From positions 3,619,927 to 3,683,926 of the forward strand of contig OX465120.1 of assembly GCA_949987565.1 (NCBI GenBank): a DNA stretch of 64,000 nucleotides. The letters run 5' to 3'. Position numbers and translations under genes: made by a program. The stretch comes from Luidia sarsii. Taxonomy: Eukaryota; Echinodermata; Asteroidea; Paxillosida; Luidiidae. Within the stretch, counting starts at the first letter, position 1, and the number at the start of each line of letters is the position of its first letter. Below the pieces are notes generated by a model that saw only the letters and a program-made list of their open reading frames with translations, was not told where the DNA came from and searched no databases. Positions 11,515-24,400 of the stretch are shown one piece after another.

Positions 11515-11695
11515 TGTGTGATCCCCGCAGTGGATTTCACAGAGCCTTGCAATGCATTGTAACTCATCTTACGATGGTTAAACCCATCATGAGTTGTGGT
11601 ACACCGTATGGTTTCTGGGCATCGCTCATCGTCTTGCGATTGATCGTAAGTTACGATGGTTTTTTTGTGAAATCGACTGCTGGAGATATATACGA
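11515..11695. mobile_element. TIR element with TTACGATC motifs, copy 2
   Basis: It begins near CAGTGGATTTCACAGAGCC and ends near TTTGTGAAATCGACTG; these ends are partial inverted copies. The body matches 8845-9012 in the other orientation. Confidence 0.6.
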
Positions 11696-11842
11696 TAGTT
11701 AATGGTTGAATAACTTCTGACTGGCGCCCCCACCCCGGCAAAGACTAGTTGACTGTTAGGGAAGGCCGCCCTCTAAGGGCTAGTAAGCTCAGATTAACAA
11801 CACTGGTACACAAAACGGGTTCGAGTCCCGGTCCAGTCAAAT
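11690..11842 (+). mobile_element. tRNA-derived SINE-like copy
   Basis: The conserved body CACCCCGGCAAAGACTAGTT precedes GGCCGCCCTCTAAGGGCTAG, a degraded box A and the box B-like GGGTTCGAGTCCCGG. It ends near CCAGTCAAATTAATTTTATT. Confidence 0.6.
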
Positions 11843-14100
11843 TAATTTTATTTGCCGTTTTTTCCCAAAACAGAAAACAATTTAAAAACCACACACTCAC
11901 ACACACACACACAGACACCATTGTATAATTTACCACTGTGCAGCTCTCACAATCCAAATGCATTCACAGTATTCACGAGGATTTTAGGGGCTGGTTTGTT
12001 TATCTACGAGTCATAATTGTACAGGGATAACTCAGAGAGAGAGAGAGAAAGAAATGAAAAAAATCTGTCGGTGCTTGTGGCCAAGAACAATTCCTCTGTT
12101 GTCTGGTGGGGGGGGGGGAAGCATGAAGATGGCAGTAAAGGAGAAAGTCATTCATTGAGCGTGCGCCTTCCTCGACTTAATGAGCACTGTGTGCTCCATG
12201 CTTTGCCCGATTGCCTGCCGAAAAAAAACACCATACAGGCTGCTCAGGGCGGGATCGCGTTGGGCAAACCCTCATTGAATTGCATTCTCCATGGACATTG
12301 TTATTATATCTAAAGGAGAACGTCGTTCTAAAAGCACCTTCGAAGAGAAGCTGTGTTGAGAAGGAATGCACTGCTCACCACAGGAGTTAAAACCAGTTAC
12401 GAAGTGTTCTGGTAGTGCGGAACTGTAAACTGCCATTAAATGAAAGGAAAAACCAGATTGTTAAAAAGTGTCAAATCAAATATAAAGGAGTGTAATTGCG
12501 TCACACCGACCGTTCTTAACCAGTTGATAGTCATTGCCATAAAGACAAAATTGTTTAGACTTTAGAGGAAGAGAGAAATTCTATCTGATACATTTGTCCG
12601 ATTTCTTAAAATCTTTGAAATACCAACAAGTGCAATGGATCTGTAGATAAAAAAGTGATTTATGTAAGAGAGACAAAAAAATACAACTAAAATTTTTATG
12701 ACGTTAAGAGACTTTTTTTTCGAGTGCAAAATTTACCAAGAAAAATTACGACAGCATAATTATTGGAGATTTTTTTTTTTTTTTTTTTTTTGGAAATACA
12801 ATTATTTATGCTGAGTTAGGCAGGGAGGATGACAAGTATTTATATCCCAAACAGTTCCCTATTTATTTATTTTTCGTCCACTTTCTTTCACTTTGACGAC
12901 AATAACACTTTGTAAGCAGCTGAATGATATTGTTAGAATGCGTAGTTGATGTGAAATAATCTCGGCATGTAGTTGGTGATGTCGGGCCAAAAAAGGCAGC
13001 TGGAAAGAGGCATACTTGAAAAGTAAAAAACAAAAATAAATCAAATTTAAAGCCATTTTCACATTTCAGGGGCATATAACAAACTATTGACCGGCCACAT
13101 GAGGGTAATAGTATACTATTGCCCTGAAAACGTACCATAGTCCATAATAGGCTTATTAACTATTGGCTATTCGTCAGGGACATATATTCAGGGTTTTATT
13201 AGTTGAGACTGTAAGAGAAATAGAAGAATATAAAGTCATAGAAAGAATATAACTCATGGAAGTTTCTCTTAAGTCAGGAAATACTGTTTTTAAGATTTCT
13301 GGGATATTTTTTGTTTCAACAATTCTTCTATCTGCATTACTAGTATGGGCAAAATTACAATTTTTCCGAACAATTTCTCCTTATCACTTAATAAAAGACC
13401 GAAAAATAGAAAAGTAGTCCCGTACAGCCAGAAACCAATCCATTAACAAGTTCAGAAACGAAAAATTATTTACCGTCAATCATGAGAAACTTAAGTGTCA
13501 TGGCAGTTCATTTTTCGTTTTTAGCCAAAGAAGAGAGAAAAAAGTAATTACATATCATGTCCGCCATAAAGTCCTCTTTTTTTCTTTTTTTCAATCGGCG
13601 GCGGGAAAACAAATATAAGTACCTTACACCAACCCCTTTTATTTCTACTGGTTCGGGTCTAATTATTTGTTTATTAACCGTGGCCTGAAATATTTGATTG
13701 TACTAAGACGTTGTGAGAGTACTTGAACTGCCTCCATGATTAGTTTGTGCATGTGCTTAGGAGTACCAGTACATATTGCTGTGTTGCTAGGTGAGAGACA
13801 ACAAAAAATGTAGGAGCACAAGTGTATTGGCACCAAATTGGCGATTTATACAATTCAGTACTTCAAAGTCAAAGGGTGCAATTTTTTTTTTTTTTTTTTT
13901 TAATACTTGTGAGGTACTCTTTTGATCAAGAATAAATTCTGTTTGACTTTGTAAAATGAGGGATATGATGAAACTGGTGCCCTGTTGTAGGCATGAGCCA
14001 GTCTCTGATTCTGAAAATTACTCAGACTAGTGTTTCCTGACGATAATGGAGAGGCGCTTATTAAGGGAATGCAAAATATAAGTCCTTAGTTTATACCACA

Positions 14101-14730
14101 GGCCTCCCTTTCCTCCTACATCTCCTCCACCCCCTTCTCCCTCCCTTTCTCCTTCCTTTTCTCTTTCTCTTCCTTCCTCCAACTCTTGCCGCCCTTTCTC
14201 TTCCTCCCCTCCTTATACTTCCTCTTCCTCCCCTCCTTATACTTCCTCTTCCTCTTTTGCCTTCTTTCTCTCTCTATCTCCTCCCCTCCCTCTTACCCCT
14301 TCCCCCTTCTCCTAATCCTCCTCTCTCATCCCCTCTTATCCTCTTTCACCTTCTCCCTCCTCTCCTTTCAACCTCTCCCTTCTCTCCTAATCCTCCTCTC
14401 TCACCCCCTCTTATCCTCTTTCACCTTCTCCCTCCTCGCCTTTCACCTTTCTCATCTATTTCTCCTGCTCCTTCCCCTTCTCTTCCTCCCCTCCTACTTC
14501 TCTGTTTGCTTCTTTTATCTTTCTCCTCCCTCTCCCTCTCCTCTTTCCCTCCTCTTCTCGTCTCTCTTTCTCGTCCTCTTCCTCCTCTCCCCTCTCCATC
14601 ACCCCTTCCACCTCTTTTCCTCCACCTCGCCCTGCCTCTTCTCTTCCTTCCCTCCTTCTACGTCTCCTCCTTTTCCTTCTTTCTCTCCCCCCTATTCCTC
14701 TTTCCCCTTCTCCATTTCCCTGGTCAAGAA
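14101..14730. repeat. CT-rich low-complexity tract
   Basis: Irregular CCTCTTCCTCCC-type sequence over about 630 bases, with a segment TCCTAATCCTCCTCTCTCAC repeated. The Leu/Ser/Pro-rich and Glu/Arg-rich frames are composition artefacts. Confidence 0.85.
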
Positions 14731-14773
14731 AGGGGAAAAGATAGATATGTCCATAACCATTTGTGTGCTGGAA

Positions 14774-15015
14774 CGGGGCCAATGTCACAGAGCTGCTTTA
14801 GCGCCAACATTTCCTGAAGCTTAAAAAGTCATAGGACCAGCTTGCCAGCCAAAAACTTCACTTTTTGTGTCATGCCAAATAAAGCAGAGTGGAATTCAAG
14901 TCAGAAGCAAGTGACATCACATCGCACTTTGATTTAAACACCAATTACACAGGGAAGAGTTTTCCTGCTTAGCAGATTTCTGCGCTAAAGCAACTCTGAT
15001 ATTGACCTCCTAGGT
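14774..15015. mobile_element. MITE of the GGGGCCAATTTCATAGAGCC family, copy 1 (decayed)
   Basis: It matches 42482-42727 along its length: GGGGCCAATGTCACAGAGCT at the left, TAAAGCAGAGTGGAAT inside, and GCTAAAGCAACTCTGATATT at the right. Confidence 0.7.
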
Positions 15016-17432
15016 ATTTTTCCGTGCAAAACTGCAGCCCGTTGTTTTGGACATAAAGCTGTGTTCTTATTGGCTTTTTGATTCTGCGGCCACACGATAA
15101 CTTACAGAGACATTCCCAAAAGTAATTCTACCTTACAGTCCCACACGGACCCCCTTTTTATTTTACACTGACAATGTTTATTTGCCATGATTGTCAAGTA
15201 AAATGTCACACATTGACTTTCACACTGGTATTTGCATTGCAATTCAAACTCACATTTTTTGTGTGGGGACACAATCGTTGCGATTATAAGTGGGATTAGA
15301 ATCGTGATTCAGACACCACTATTAGTGCGACAATTTTTCGGCCAACTGTAAGTGTGCACACTCCACAGAAGAAATTACTCTTATCAATCCCACAATGCAC
15401 TGCTTGCTCTCTGACAGGAAGTGCTGTACTTGTTTATGTCTCCCTGCATTGGCTTCCTAAAGAGACACGCATCATTTGACGACAAAAGTCGCGATTTTTC
15501 GTGGCCCAGTTTCTATGTTGGTGTGTGTGAACGCTAGCTAAAAGAAGCCACCCGGTTTTTGAATCATGATTCAATTCGCAATTATTTCTACCAAACCGTC
15601 AAACGGCTCTATAGTTCAATCGTTCAAGGAGAGCAGACATCATGAGCCTGTTCATGTTGCCACGGGAACGGTCATAGTTATTTTTGATTCAAAATGATAT
15701 TGCTACATCAATGGAATCTATAAACAAGCTAATGTGTGCATGTATAGTATTACAGAGGTAGTGACAATATACATGTATATATTATGTACCAAGATGATCT
15801 ATAATTTTTTGGGGGGATGTGTTTATTTCAGATATCTGATGTAGAGATTTTTAGCGGGAACCTTGTCACAGTTCACTGTCGGGTTCTAAAAAAGGGGAGG
15901 GGATAAGATATGAAGACGGGAATGAAATTATCAGGACACCAAAAATGCTGCATGTTATTGTGGAAATTCTGATCATACTGTCCTAATGCTTGACAACCCT
16001 TTCTTCGTTCATGCAGTGAAAATTCCTCATTTTTAAAATTGACCTCAAACGTTTGAGTTGTATTTACCATAGCTTTTGAGTTGTATTTACCATAGCTGAA
16101 GGTTTTTTAGCAAGAAGTGCAGTTGTGAACTGTGGTTCAGGGACCAAATTCACAGAATTCATTAGTCTGTCCGTTTTTTTGTTTTTTGGGGGTTTTTTTT
16201 GTGCATTCTGATTTGGAGGAAGGTCTATCCTTTGGAGAAGGTGTGTGGCTCTGAGAAGAGCCGGTAACCCTTTGGAGAAGGAGTTAACTCTGAGAAGAGC
16301 CGGTAACTCTTTGGAGAAGGAGTGTGGCTCTGAGAAAACTGGGAAAACTAGACGTTTCGGACAGTATTTGCACTAACCATCTTCAGGAACCCGCTGGTGT
16401 TGTAGTCCTGATATAATGATCTTCAGATTATTGAAGCATGTAGAAAGGTCCTGCTAGGATAGAAATGTCAGGCTCTAAAAAATATCTGAAACTCGCGTCC
16501 TGCTAATGGTTCCATTTTTATTTGTTTGGGTGTGTCTGAGCCAAGAAAGATCTGTTGACCACCACCCCCCTAAAAAAAAAAAGTGGTTCAGCCCAGTTGC
16601 CATGGTCACCATGTCAAATAGGGTCAGTGTATTAAGCAAAGAACATATTTTTGTAGGGGGGGTGGAGGGTTTCCCTACCAATGAGGGACTCTGATCTCCT
16701 GATGATGGTATTACCCTGTCTCTTCCCACTGGGCCAACATCTTTAGGAGATAGACCATTGTTTAGAGCTGGACCCCAAAGTGAAACTCCCCATCAACATC
16801 AGAAATTCTCCTTCTGTCACAATTTCTAGGAAACGAATTGAAACATTTTTTGTCTTCTTCTTCATTTCAAAATATTGTACAGCACTTTGATCTTTTGGTA
16901 AAGGTGCAGATATCTATTTGTTATTTACGACAGTATTATTATAATTAATGAGTAAACTTTGCAGTGGCAGACATTGCAACTGGTCCATCTTAACAAACGT
17001 TTCACTCGTAGCTCTTGAGAGTTCTGCAATATACTCAAAGAGCGTTCCACAAGGTCAGAATGCAGTACTAAATCTTTGCAAACGTACAGCACCAATGTCT
17101 TCTCGTGTGGACCTCTGAAGTCATCAAAACAATCCATTCTGTCTGTCTGTCTGTCTGTCGCTCTGTCCTTTTTTCAGTTTCCTTGTTTTCCAAGATTGAA
17201 AGCCGAAGATGACTTATTTCAGGCCTAAGAGAAAAGATTTTTGTTTTCCAGATATAATGTGAGTCGATTTTTTTTTTTTGTCTCTTCTGGAGAAAGTCTC
17301 TGGTACTGGCACTGGTTCAGGTTTGCTTTTTTCTTGTCCTATTTACACTGAATAGAACTCTTTCTGAGTTTTCAGATTTTGTCCCAGACAAAACACAGGG
17401 CTCAATTTCATTCATAGAAACAGTCCAAAACA
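15016..17432. other. Spacer with no recognised gene
   Basis: It contains decayed GGCTCTGAGAAGAGCC units at 16240-16340 and a CTGT microsatellite at 17140-17160. No exon or RNA gene can be supported. Confidence 0.45.
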
Positions 17433-18035
17433 TTGGCCGCAAAGCCGTTGGCCTGAGAGCTATTGGCCAGAGAACCAGTGGCCTAAAAGGCTAGTGGCCT
17501 TAGACCCAGAGGCCACGAAAGGCTAGTGGCCTGAGGACCAGTGGCCTGAAAGGCTAGTGGCCTGAGAACCAGTGGCCTGAAAGGCTAGTGGCCTGAGAAC
17601 CAGTGGTCTGAAAGGCTAGTGGCCTGAGAACCAGTGGTCTGAAAGGCTAGTGGTCTGAGAACCAGTAGCCTGAAAGGATAGTGGCCTGAGAACCAGTGGC
17701 CTGAAAGGCTAGTGGCCTGAGAACCAGTGGCTTGAAACACTAGTGGCCTGAGAACCAGTGGTCTGAAAGGCTAGTGGCCTGAGAACCAGTGGTCTGAAAG
17801 GCTAGTGGTCTGAGAACCAGTAGCCTGAAAGGCTAGTGGCCTGAGAACCAGTGGTCTGAAAGGCTAGTGGCCTGAGAACCAGTGGCCTGAAAGGCTAGTG
17901 GCCTGAGAACCAGAGGGCAAAAGGCTAGTGGCATGAAAGCCAGTAACCTGGGAACCAGTGGCCTAAAAGGGTAGTGGCCTGAAAACCAGCGGCCGGAGAG
18001 CCATTGACCTTGAAAGCCAGCGGCCTGAGGACCAT
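17433..18035. repeat. 31-bp minisatellite, about 19 copies
   Basis: The unit is GGCCTGAGAACCAGT followed by GGCCTGAAAGGCTAGT. It consists of two related half-units that alternate. It is clearly related to the 30-bp array at 20250-21345. Confidence 0.92.
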
Positions 18036-18859
18036 CACTCGCAGCTCCAACAAAACATGACCAAATGCAGGCACAAAGGGTATTTAGAAAAATAAATAAA
18101 GTTAAAACACAACCGACCTTTGGGACCAGTGTGTGTAGTGATACACACATCTATGTATATGTACATACAGATGATAGTTTATTTTTTTGTTTCGCACCTC
18201 TAATGTGAAAGCCTCTCTAAAGGTGTTTTTAAAAAAACCGAGGAGCGGTCGGGTGAATGCATGTTGCTGGATACTTAAAACAAGCAGCACATTCCCTGAA
18301 GGACTAAAATTTGAGTTGAGTATTATAAATCGTTCCAACAAGAAGGGTAGGCAAATTTGCTTTTTTTTTTTTTTTTTTTTAGGGGGGACTGGTATTTTGG
18401 TTGGTGACCTGCCTACGGTGTGGTGAGTGTCAACTTAGTGACCTGCCACACAAATGTGCCATTTTCAAACTCGCTATTAAAACGATAACAAGCAAATGAG
18501 TAACAAACAAAAGCCTGTGAAATAAATGAATGAGTACACTACACGTACATGTACGTGCACAAGGGAATACAACCTGGCACAATGGGATGTCTGTGTGGCT
18601 TTTGTCATGCTAAATATTGTGTTGTGGTAGGCTGCAAAGAGGTTTTTTTGTCCCAAGCTTGGACAAAAGTGGTGTGCGGACGGTGGGCCCAGCGCCTATC
18701 AACTCAACTCCACTGATGCTCTGATTTCCTAGGTCCCCAGTGTGATGTGGTCTAAAAGACTAACCCAACTCAGAACCGATTGCATGCCACGAAATAATGA
18801 TTCATAAATGAAACTCGTGTACAGAGTGGCTATAGGCAGGCTCTTTGGGTGTGTGATTT

Positions 18860-19025
18860 CTGGAGATGTTCATCAGTTTATGGTTAGATGCTTAATAGGA
18901 CTTGCTGCCACAGACTAGTTGACAAGTTGGGAAGGCCGCCATCTAAGGGCTGGATAGCTCGGATGGTAAGAGCGCCGGTCCGCAAAACCAGAGGTCTCGG
19001 GTTCAAGTCCAGATCCAGGCCAATA
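18860..19025 (+). mobile_element. tRNA-derived SINE-like copy (best preserved)
   Basis: TGTGATTTCTGGAGATGTTC, GACTAGTTGACAAGTTGGGA and GGCCGCCATCTAAGGGCTGG lead into box A-like TAGCTCGGATGG and box B-like GGGTTCAAGTCC. The anticodon-like loop reads CCGCAAA, without the usual U33, and the T-stem is poor, so it is a retroposon and not a tRNA gene. Confidence 0.68.
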
Positions 19026-20249
19026 TTATTTACTCATATTCATGCTTGAATTATAAGATTCTTACTTTTAAAAAAAAGTAAAGAAATTGGATAGTCGTGG
19101 CTTAAACGCTATTGAATGATGTACAACCGTTTGTTAAGGCTACTGTTAGCCAGTTGTGAAAAAATGTTCTGAAAGAAAATTTTGTTTAAAAAAAAAGAAA
19201 AACGTCTCCACAACCTTTCTTTTCCCAAGAATCCTCTTAAAAAAGAACGGTCAGGGTCGTCAGGAAAATATTTTATGGCAGAAAGAAAGAAAAAGAATAT
19301 TTGTTTTAAAATATAGATATCTATATAAGTAAATATAATTATATTGTGAACAAAAAACTAAAAATAAATAAGAGAAACTGAGAACGATGACTGAAAACAC
19401 AAACGTATATTGGTTTTAATGAATATTTCTGTATCACATGATTTAATGGCTATTCTGTTGTACCCAATGAACACCATGCAGCTCTGTCAACTCATTTGCA
19501 TACCTATATACATTGGTTTATTTACAATTTACATATTATGCATTATTCACGTGATGGGGGCAGGGGCCGTGTCTGCAGATAGACTGCCATGCAAAAGAGG
19601 CTGCCTCCCGTACATGGTCTGGCAAACCTGGGTGTAGGCGCTACTAATGAAACAGCCACTGGTAGTGGCTGTTCCATGTATTGCGCCTACGCCAAGGTCA
19701 CAGGCATACCCTTCCATTCTCACTCCGCCCCCTTTTGTTGTGCAATTATGACAATTTATGATTTGGGAAGATAATTTATTCCCCACACTTGTTTGGGATT
19801 TTCTTCAAAAGTGTTTCACTCACTTCATGCAATTGATCATTCTCTGTGCTGGAAATGGAACAGCCAACCCAAACTGCCAAAACCAAAATAATGCATTATG
19901 CATGAGGGGAGGGGCCTGTTATGTAAATGAGTTCACCCCTGACCCCACGCCCTGTCACGTGTTCTGCAACTCACTCCACACTGTAGCCAAGTAGCTTTCA
20001 GATTTGTCATTTTGTCATGAATATGTACGGCATGCCAGCCAATCCTGAGAGTACGTTTTGTCTCATCAATATGTATTACATGTGAGTAGGAGTGGTCAAA
20101 GAAGCATTGATAATGTCACCGTAGTGATCTTGAAGAGTTATCCAAATAAAACAAAATCCCAAAAGAACAAAAATGCAACTGTGACCCTCAGGAAGTGAAG
20201 TCATTGAATTGTCCTGTGAGTTCCTTTACCTCAGTTAATCAGGGCCCAC
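19026..20249. other. Spacer, AT-rich, no gene recognised
   Basis: It holds a 24-base palindrome at about 19649-19672 (AACAGCCACT then AGTGGCTGTT) in a segment with paired GTAGGCGC motifs. Nothing else stands out. Confidence 0.4.
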
Positions 20250-21345
20250 TTTAAACAGTGGCCCGAGAGCTAGTGGCCTGGGAACCAGTGCTCTAAAGGC
20301 TAGTGGCCCTAGAGCCAGTGGCCTCAAAAGCCAGCAGCCTGAATTTCCTGAAAACCAGCAGCCTAAAAGCCAATGGCCTGAACACCAGCAGCCTGAGAGC
20401 TAGTGGCCTGAAAGCCAGCAGCCCGAGAGCTAGTGGCCTGAGAGCCAGCAGCCCGAGAGCTAGTGGCCTGAGAGCCAGCAGCCCGAGAGCTACAGTAGTG
20501 GCCTGAGAGCCAGCAGCCTAAAAGCCAATGGCCTGAAAGCCAGCAGCCTGAGAGCTAGTGGCCTGAACACCAGCAGCCTGAGAGCTAGTGGCCTGAAAGC
20601 CAGCTGCCTCAGAGCTACCTAGTGGCCTGAAAGCCAGCAGCTTGAGAGCTAGTGGCCTGAGAGCCAGCAGCCCGAGAGCTAGTGGCCTGAGAGCCAGCAG
20701 CCCGAGAGCTAGTGACCTGAGAGCCAGCAGCTTGAGAGCTAGTGGCCTGAAAGCCAGCAGCCTGAGAGCTAGTGGCCTGAACACCAGCAGCCTGAGAGCT
20801 AGTGGCCTGAAAGCCAGCTGCCTCAGAGCTACCTAGTGGCCTGAAAGCCAGCAGCTTGAGAGCTAGTGGCCTGAGAGCCAGCAGCCCGAGAGCTAGTGGC
20901 CTGAGAGCCAGCAGCCCGAGAGCTAGTGGCCTGAGAGCCAGCAGCCTGAGAGCCAGTGGCCTGAGAGCCAGCAGCCTGAGAGCCAGTGGCCTGAGAGCTA
21001 ATGGCCTGAGAGCCAGCAGCCTGAGAGCTAGTGGCCTGAGAGCCAGCAGCCCGAGAGCTAGTGGCCTGAGAGCCAGCAGCCTGAGAGCCAGTGGCCTGAG
21101 AGCTAATGGCCTGAGAGCCAGCAGCCTGAGAGCCAGTGGCCTGAGAGCCAGCAGCCCGAGAGCTAGTGGCCTGAGAGCCAGCAGCCTGAGAGCCAGTGGC
21201 CTGAGAGCCAGTGGCCTGAGAGCTAGTGGCCTGAAAGCCAGCAGTCCGAGGCTATTGGTCTGAGAGTAAGTGGCCTAAGAGCCAGTGGTCTGAAAGCCAG
21301 CAACCTGAAAGCCAGCAGCCTGAGATCTAGTGGCCTGAAAGCCCG
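20250..21345. repeat. 30-bp minisatellite, about 36 copies
   Basis: The unit is GGCCTGAGAGCCAGCAGCCT followed by GAGAGCTAGT, with higher-order duplication of blocks (20521-20640 resembles 20720-20840). The period is a multiple of three, so it stays open in several frames on both strands. It ends about 140 bases from the TAF11 stop codon. Confidence 0.93.
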
Positions 21346-21481
21346 GACAGTTCATCAATATCATTATTTCATACTGAATAATGATAAACATGTACCGTAA
21401 TAGTCCAAATTGTATTCGGTCCTCCCTCCGACTTCCGTGCGAGTGGTCGTCCTGGGACGGTGCCCCCAGCCGTGGGGCTTG

Positions 21482-24400
21482 CTACCTGAAGAGTGGCTTG
21501 GGTCCCTTGGCCGAGGGTACCTTGTCCTGGCTCTTCAGACGTCGGATGGCTTCCCGGATGTGCTTGGGCTGGAGGGGACCCGTATCTCCCCACTGCTCCA
21601 GCACATCCAACGCTGTGATATAGGTCAGACAACCAGCAAGTGAGCCAATGGATAAAATGAGGCATGGCTATCGGCCGTTTACAAATGGACCTCCCGCTGT
21701 GATTTTCGGATTCTCTTTTTTTAGTCTCTTGTGAATTTTTATAGGCTTTTAACTTTCAACGTTCTGTGATTTTTGTTTATTACAATGTTACATGTATTGA
21801 TTTTCCTTGTGAAATACCGGTAATAAATAAAATATAGGAAGGTTTGTGGTGACACCATGTATAAGGTCTCTTAAAGAAGAGGTGTGGTTCTGAAAAGAAC
21901 CTGAGTGGAAACTCGACGTTTCAACCAGTATGCTCTGGAGGTCATAAATCATTCTCCTGATGATGGCCAGAGCATACTGGTCGAAACGGCGAGTTACCAC
22001 TCAGGTTCTTTTCAGAACCACACCTCTTCCTTTAAGAGACCTTATACATGGTGTCACCGCAAACCTTCCTATATTGTACGTATGTAGATGGTGTCTGTAA
22101 CTCTGTATAGTGACAGTGTATACACAGTTACAGTCACAATTCCCCTCACGCAAAGCCTTAAGTCTTATTTAATAAATAAAATGAAAGAGTTGAAACAAAA
22201 TGAAATGAAATAGAGTTGATACAAGCCTATCCGTAAACTTACCTTCCTCTACGATCTCGCCAACGTACACCTTGGCGATCCCCGACATTGCGATCACCAC
22301 ATTGTGAGAGGCACCACAGCCTGTGATGGACTGCATGAACTGGAATAGAGGGGGGACGGGGTGGGGGGAATGTCAGGGGTATCTTTAGATCAGGCATGCA
22401 ACTCTTGAATTGTAAAAAAAGAGAGGAAAATGTCCGAATGAAACTGCGAGCGCGAAGCCCTTACGGTGTGTGGTTTGGGGCCCGTTTAAAGGCCCGGGAA
22501 AATTTTGGATTCTAGATGCTCTGTGGTGCATTCTGAGCAGTTTGTGACAACTTATGACTTTCAGCTGAGTGACAGATTTTAACCTTTTTCAAGGCATACA
22601 CCCAGAAATATATATATTCATCAAACATCAAACTGTTTAACCTGATCTCAGCATGTGTTTTAAATAATTGTTAGGGGAGAAGAAATATCCAGATGGATTT
22701 TTTTTTTTTTTTTTTTTTTTACAGATTTTTTTTTTTTAAATGCGGAAATTTGCGGATCCGCAGAAAGTTGCATGCCTGTTAGATTCATTCCACAGGAGAA
22801 CTAGGACAACCTTCAAATTTGATAGAAACTTGTTTTCAATGATATTAATCTTTAACTTGATCTATCAATTGGATATGAGGTCTTGGTATACTGGGCTGTC
22901 TGCCTTGGGCCCTGAGGTCTTGGGCACCAAGGTCTCTGTCTCGGACATTGAGGTCTGAGTCTTGAGCATTGAGGTCTTGGTCTTGGGCATTGAGGTCTCA
23001 GTCTTGGGCACTGAGGTCTTGGTCATGGGCATTGAGGTCTCGGTCTTGGGCATTGAGGACTCGGTCTTGGGCATTGAGGTCTCAGTCTTGGGCATTGAGG
23101 ACTCGGTCTTGGGCATTGAGGTCTCGGTCTTGGGCATTGAGGTCTCAGTCTTGGGCATTGAGGTCTCAGTCTTGGACATTGAGGTCTCAGTCTTGGGCAC
23201 TGAGGTCTCAGTCTTGGGCACTGAGGTCTCAGTCTTGGGCATTGAGGTCTCGGTCTTGGGCATTGAGGTCTCAGTCTTGGGCATTGAGGTCTCAGTCTTG
23301 GGCATTGAGGTCTCAGTCTTGGGCATTGAGGTCTCGGTCTTGGACACTGAGGTCTCTGTCTTGGGCACTGAGGTCTCAGTCTTGGGCATTGAGGTCTCGG
23401 TCTTGGGCATTGAGGTCTCGGTCTTGGGCATTGAGGTCTCGGTCTTGGGCATTGAGGTCTCAGTCTTGGGCATTGATGGCTCAGTCTTGGGCACTGAGGT
23501 CTCGGTCTTGGACACTGAGGTCTCAGTCTTGGGCATTGAGGTCTCGGTCTTGGGCACTGAGGTCTCGGTCTTGGGCATTGAGGTCTCTGTCTCGGACATT
23601 GAGGTCTCGGTCTAGGGTATTGAGGTCTCGGTCTTGGGCATTGAGGTCTCGGTCTTGGGCATTGAGGTCTCAGTCTTGGGCATTGAGGTCTCGGTCTTGG
23701 GCACTGAGGTCTCGGTCTTGGGCATTGAGGTCTCGGTCTTGGGCACTGAGGTCTCGGTCTTGGGCACTGAGGTCTCGGTCTTGGGCATTGAGGTCTCGGT
23801 CTTGGGCACTGAGGTCTCGGTCTTGGGCATTGAGGTCTCGGTCTTGGGCATTGAGGTCTCAGTCTTGGGCATTGAGGTCTTGGTCTTGGGCACTGAGGTC
23901 TCTGTCTCGGACATTGAGGTCTCAGTCTTGGGCACTGTGGTCTCGGTCTTGGGCACTGAGGTCTCTGTCTTGGGCACTGAGGTCTCAGTCTTGGGCACTG
24001 AGGTCTCGGTCTTGGGCACAGGTCTTGGGCACTGAGGTCTCAGTCTTGGGCACTGAGGTCTCAGTCTTGGGCATTGAGGTCTCAGTCTCGGGCATTGAGG
24101 TCTCAGTCTTGGGCACTGAGGTCTCAGTCTTGGGCATTGAGGTCTCAGTCTTGGGCATTGAGGTCTCGGTCTTGGACACTGAGGTCTCTGTCTTGGGCAC
24201 TGAGGTCTCAGTCTTGGGCATTGAGGTCTCTGTCTTGGCCATTGAGGTCTCGGTCTAGGGCATTGAGGTCTCGGTCTTGGGCATTGAGGTCTCGGTCTTG
24301 GGCATTGAGGTCTCAGTCTTGGGCATTGAGGTCTCGGTCTTGGGCACTGAGGTCTCAGTCTTGGGCATTGAGGTCTCGGTCTTGGGCACTGAGGTCTCGG

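Larger units (their letters stand above)
10645..14100 (+). other. Phosphatase 3' untranslated region and spacer
   Basis: No further exon is recognisable. AATAAA motifs at about 13034, 13390 and 13931 are possible polyadenylation signals, but I cannot choose among them. Poly-T runs occur at 12770-12792 and 13880-13902. Confidence 0.4.

Noticed and set aside
18936..19025. Functional tRNA gene
   Set aside because: The T-stem and acceptor stem do not pair well, U33 is absent, and several dispersed relatives share non-tRNA flanks, as in a SINE.
20303..21263. Possible repeat protein (ASGLRASSP units)
   Set aside because: The 30-base minisatellite has a period divisible by three; open on both strands and with no splice or start context.
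17433..21345. CRISPR-like array
   Set aside because: Units are contiguous without unique spacers, and this is a eukaryotic genome.
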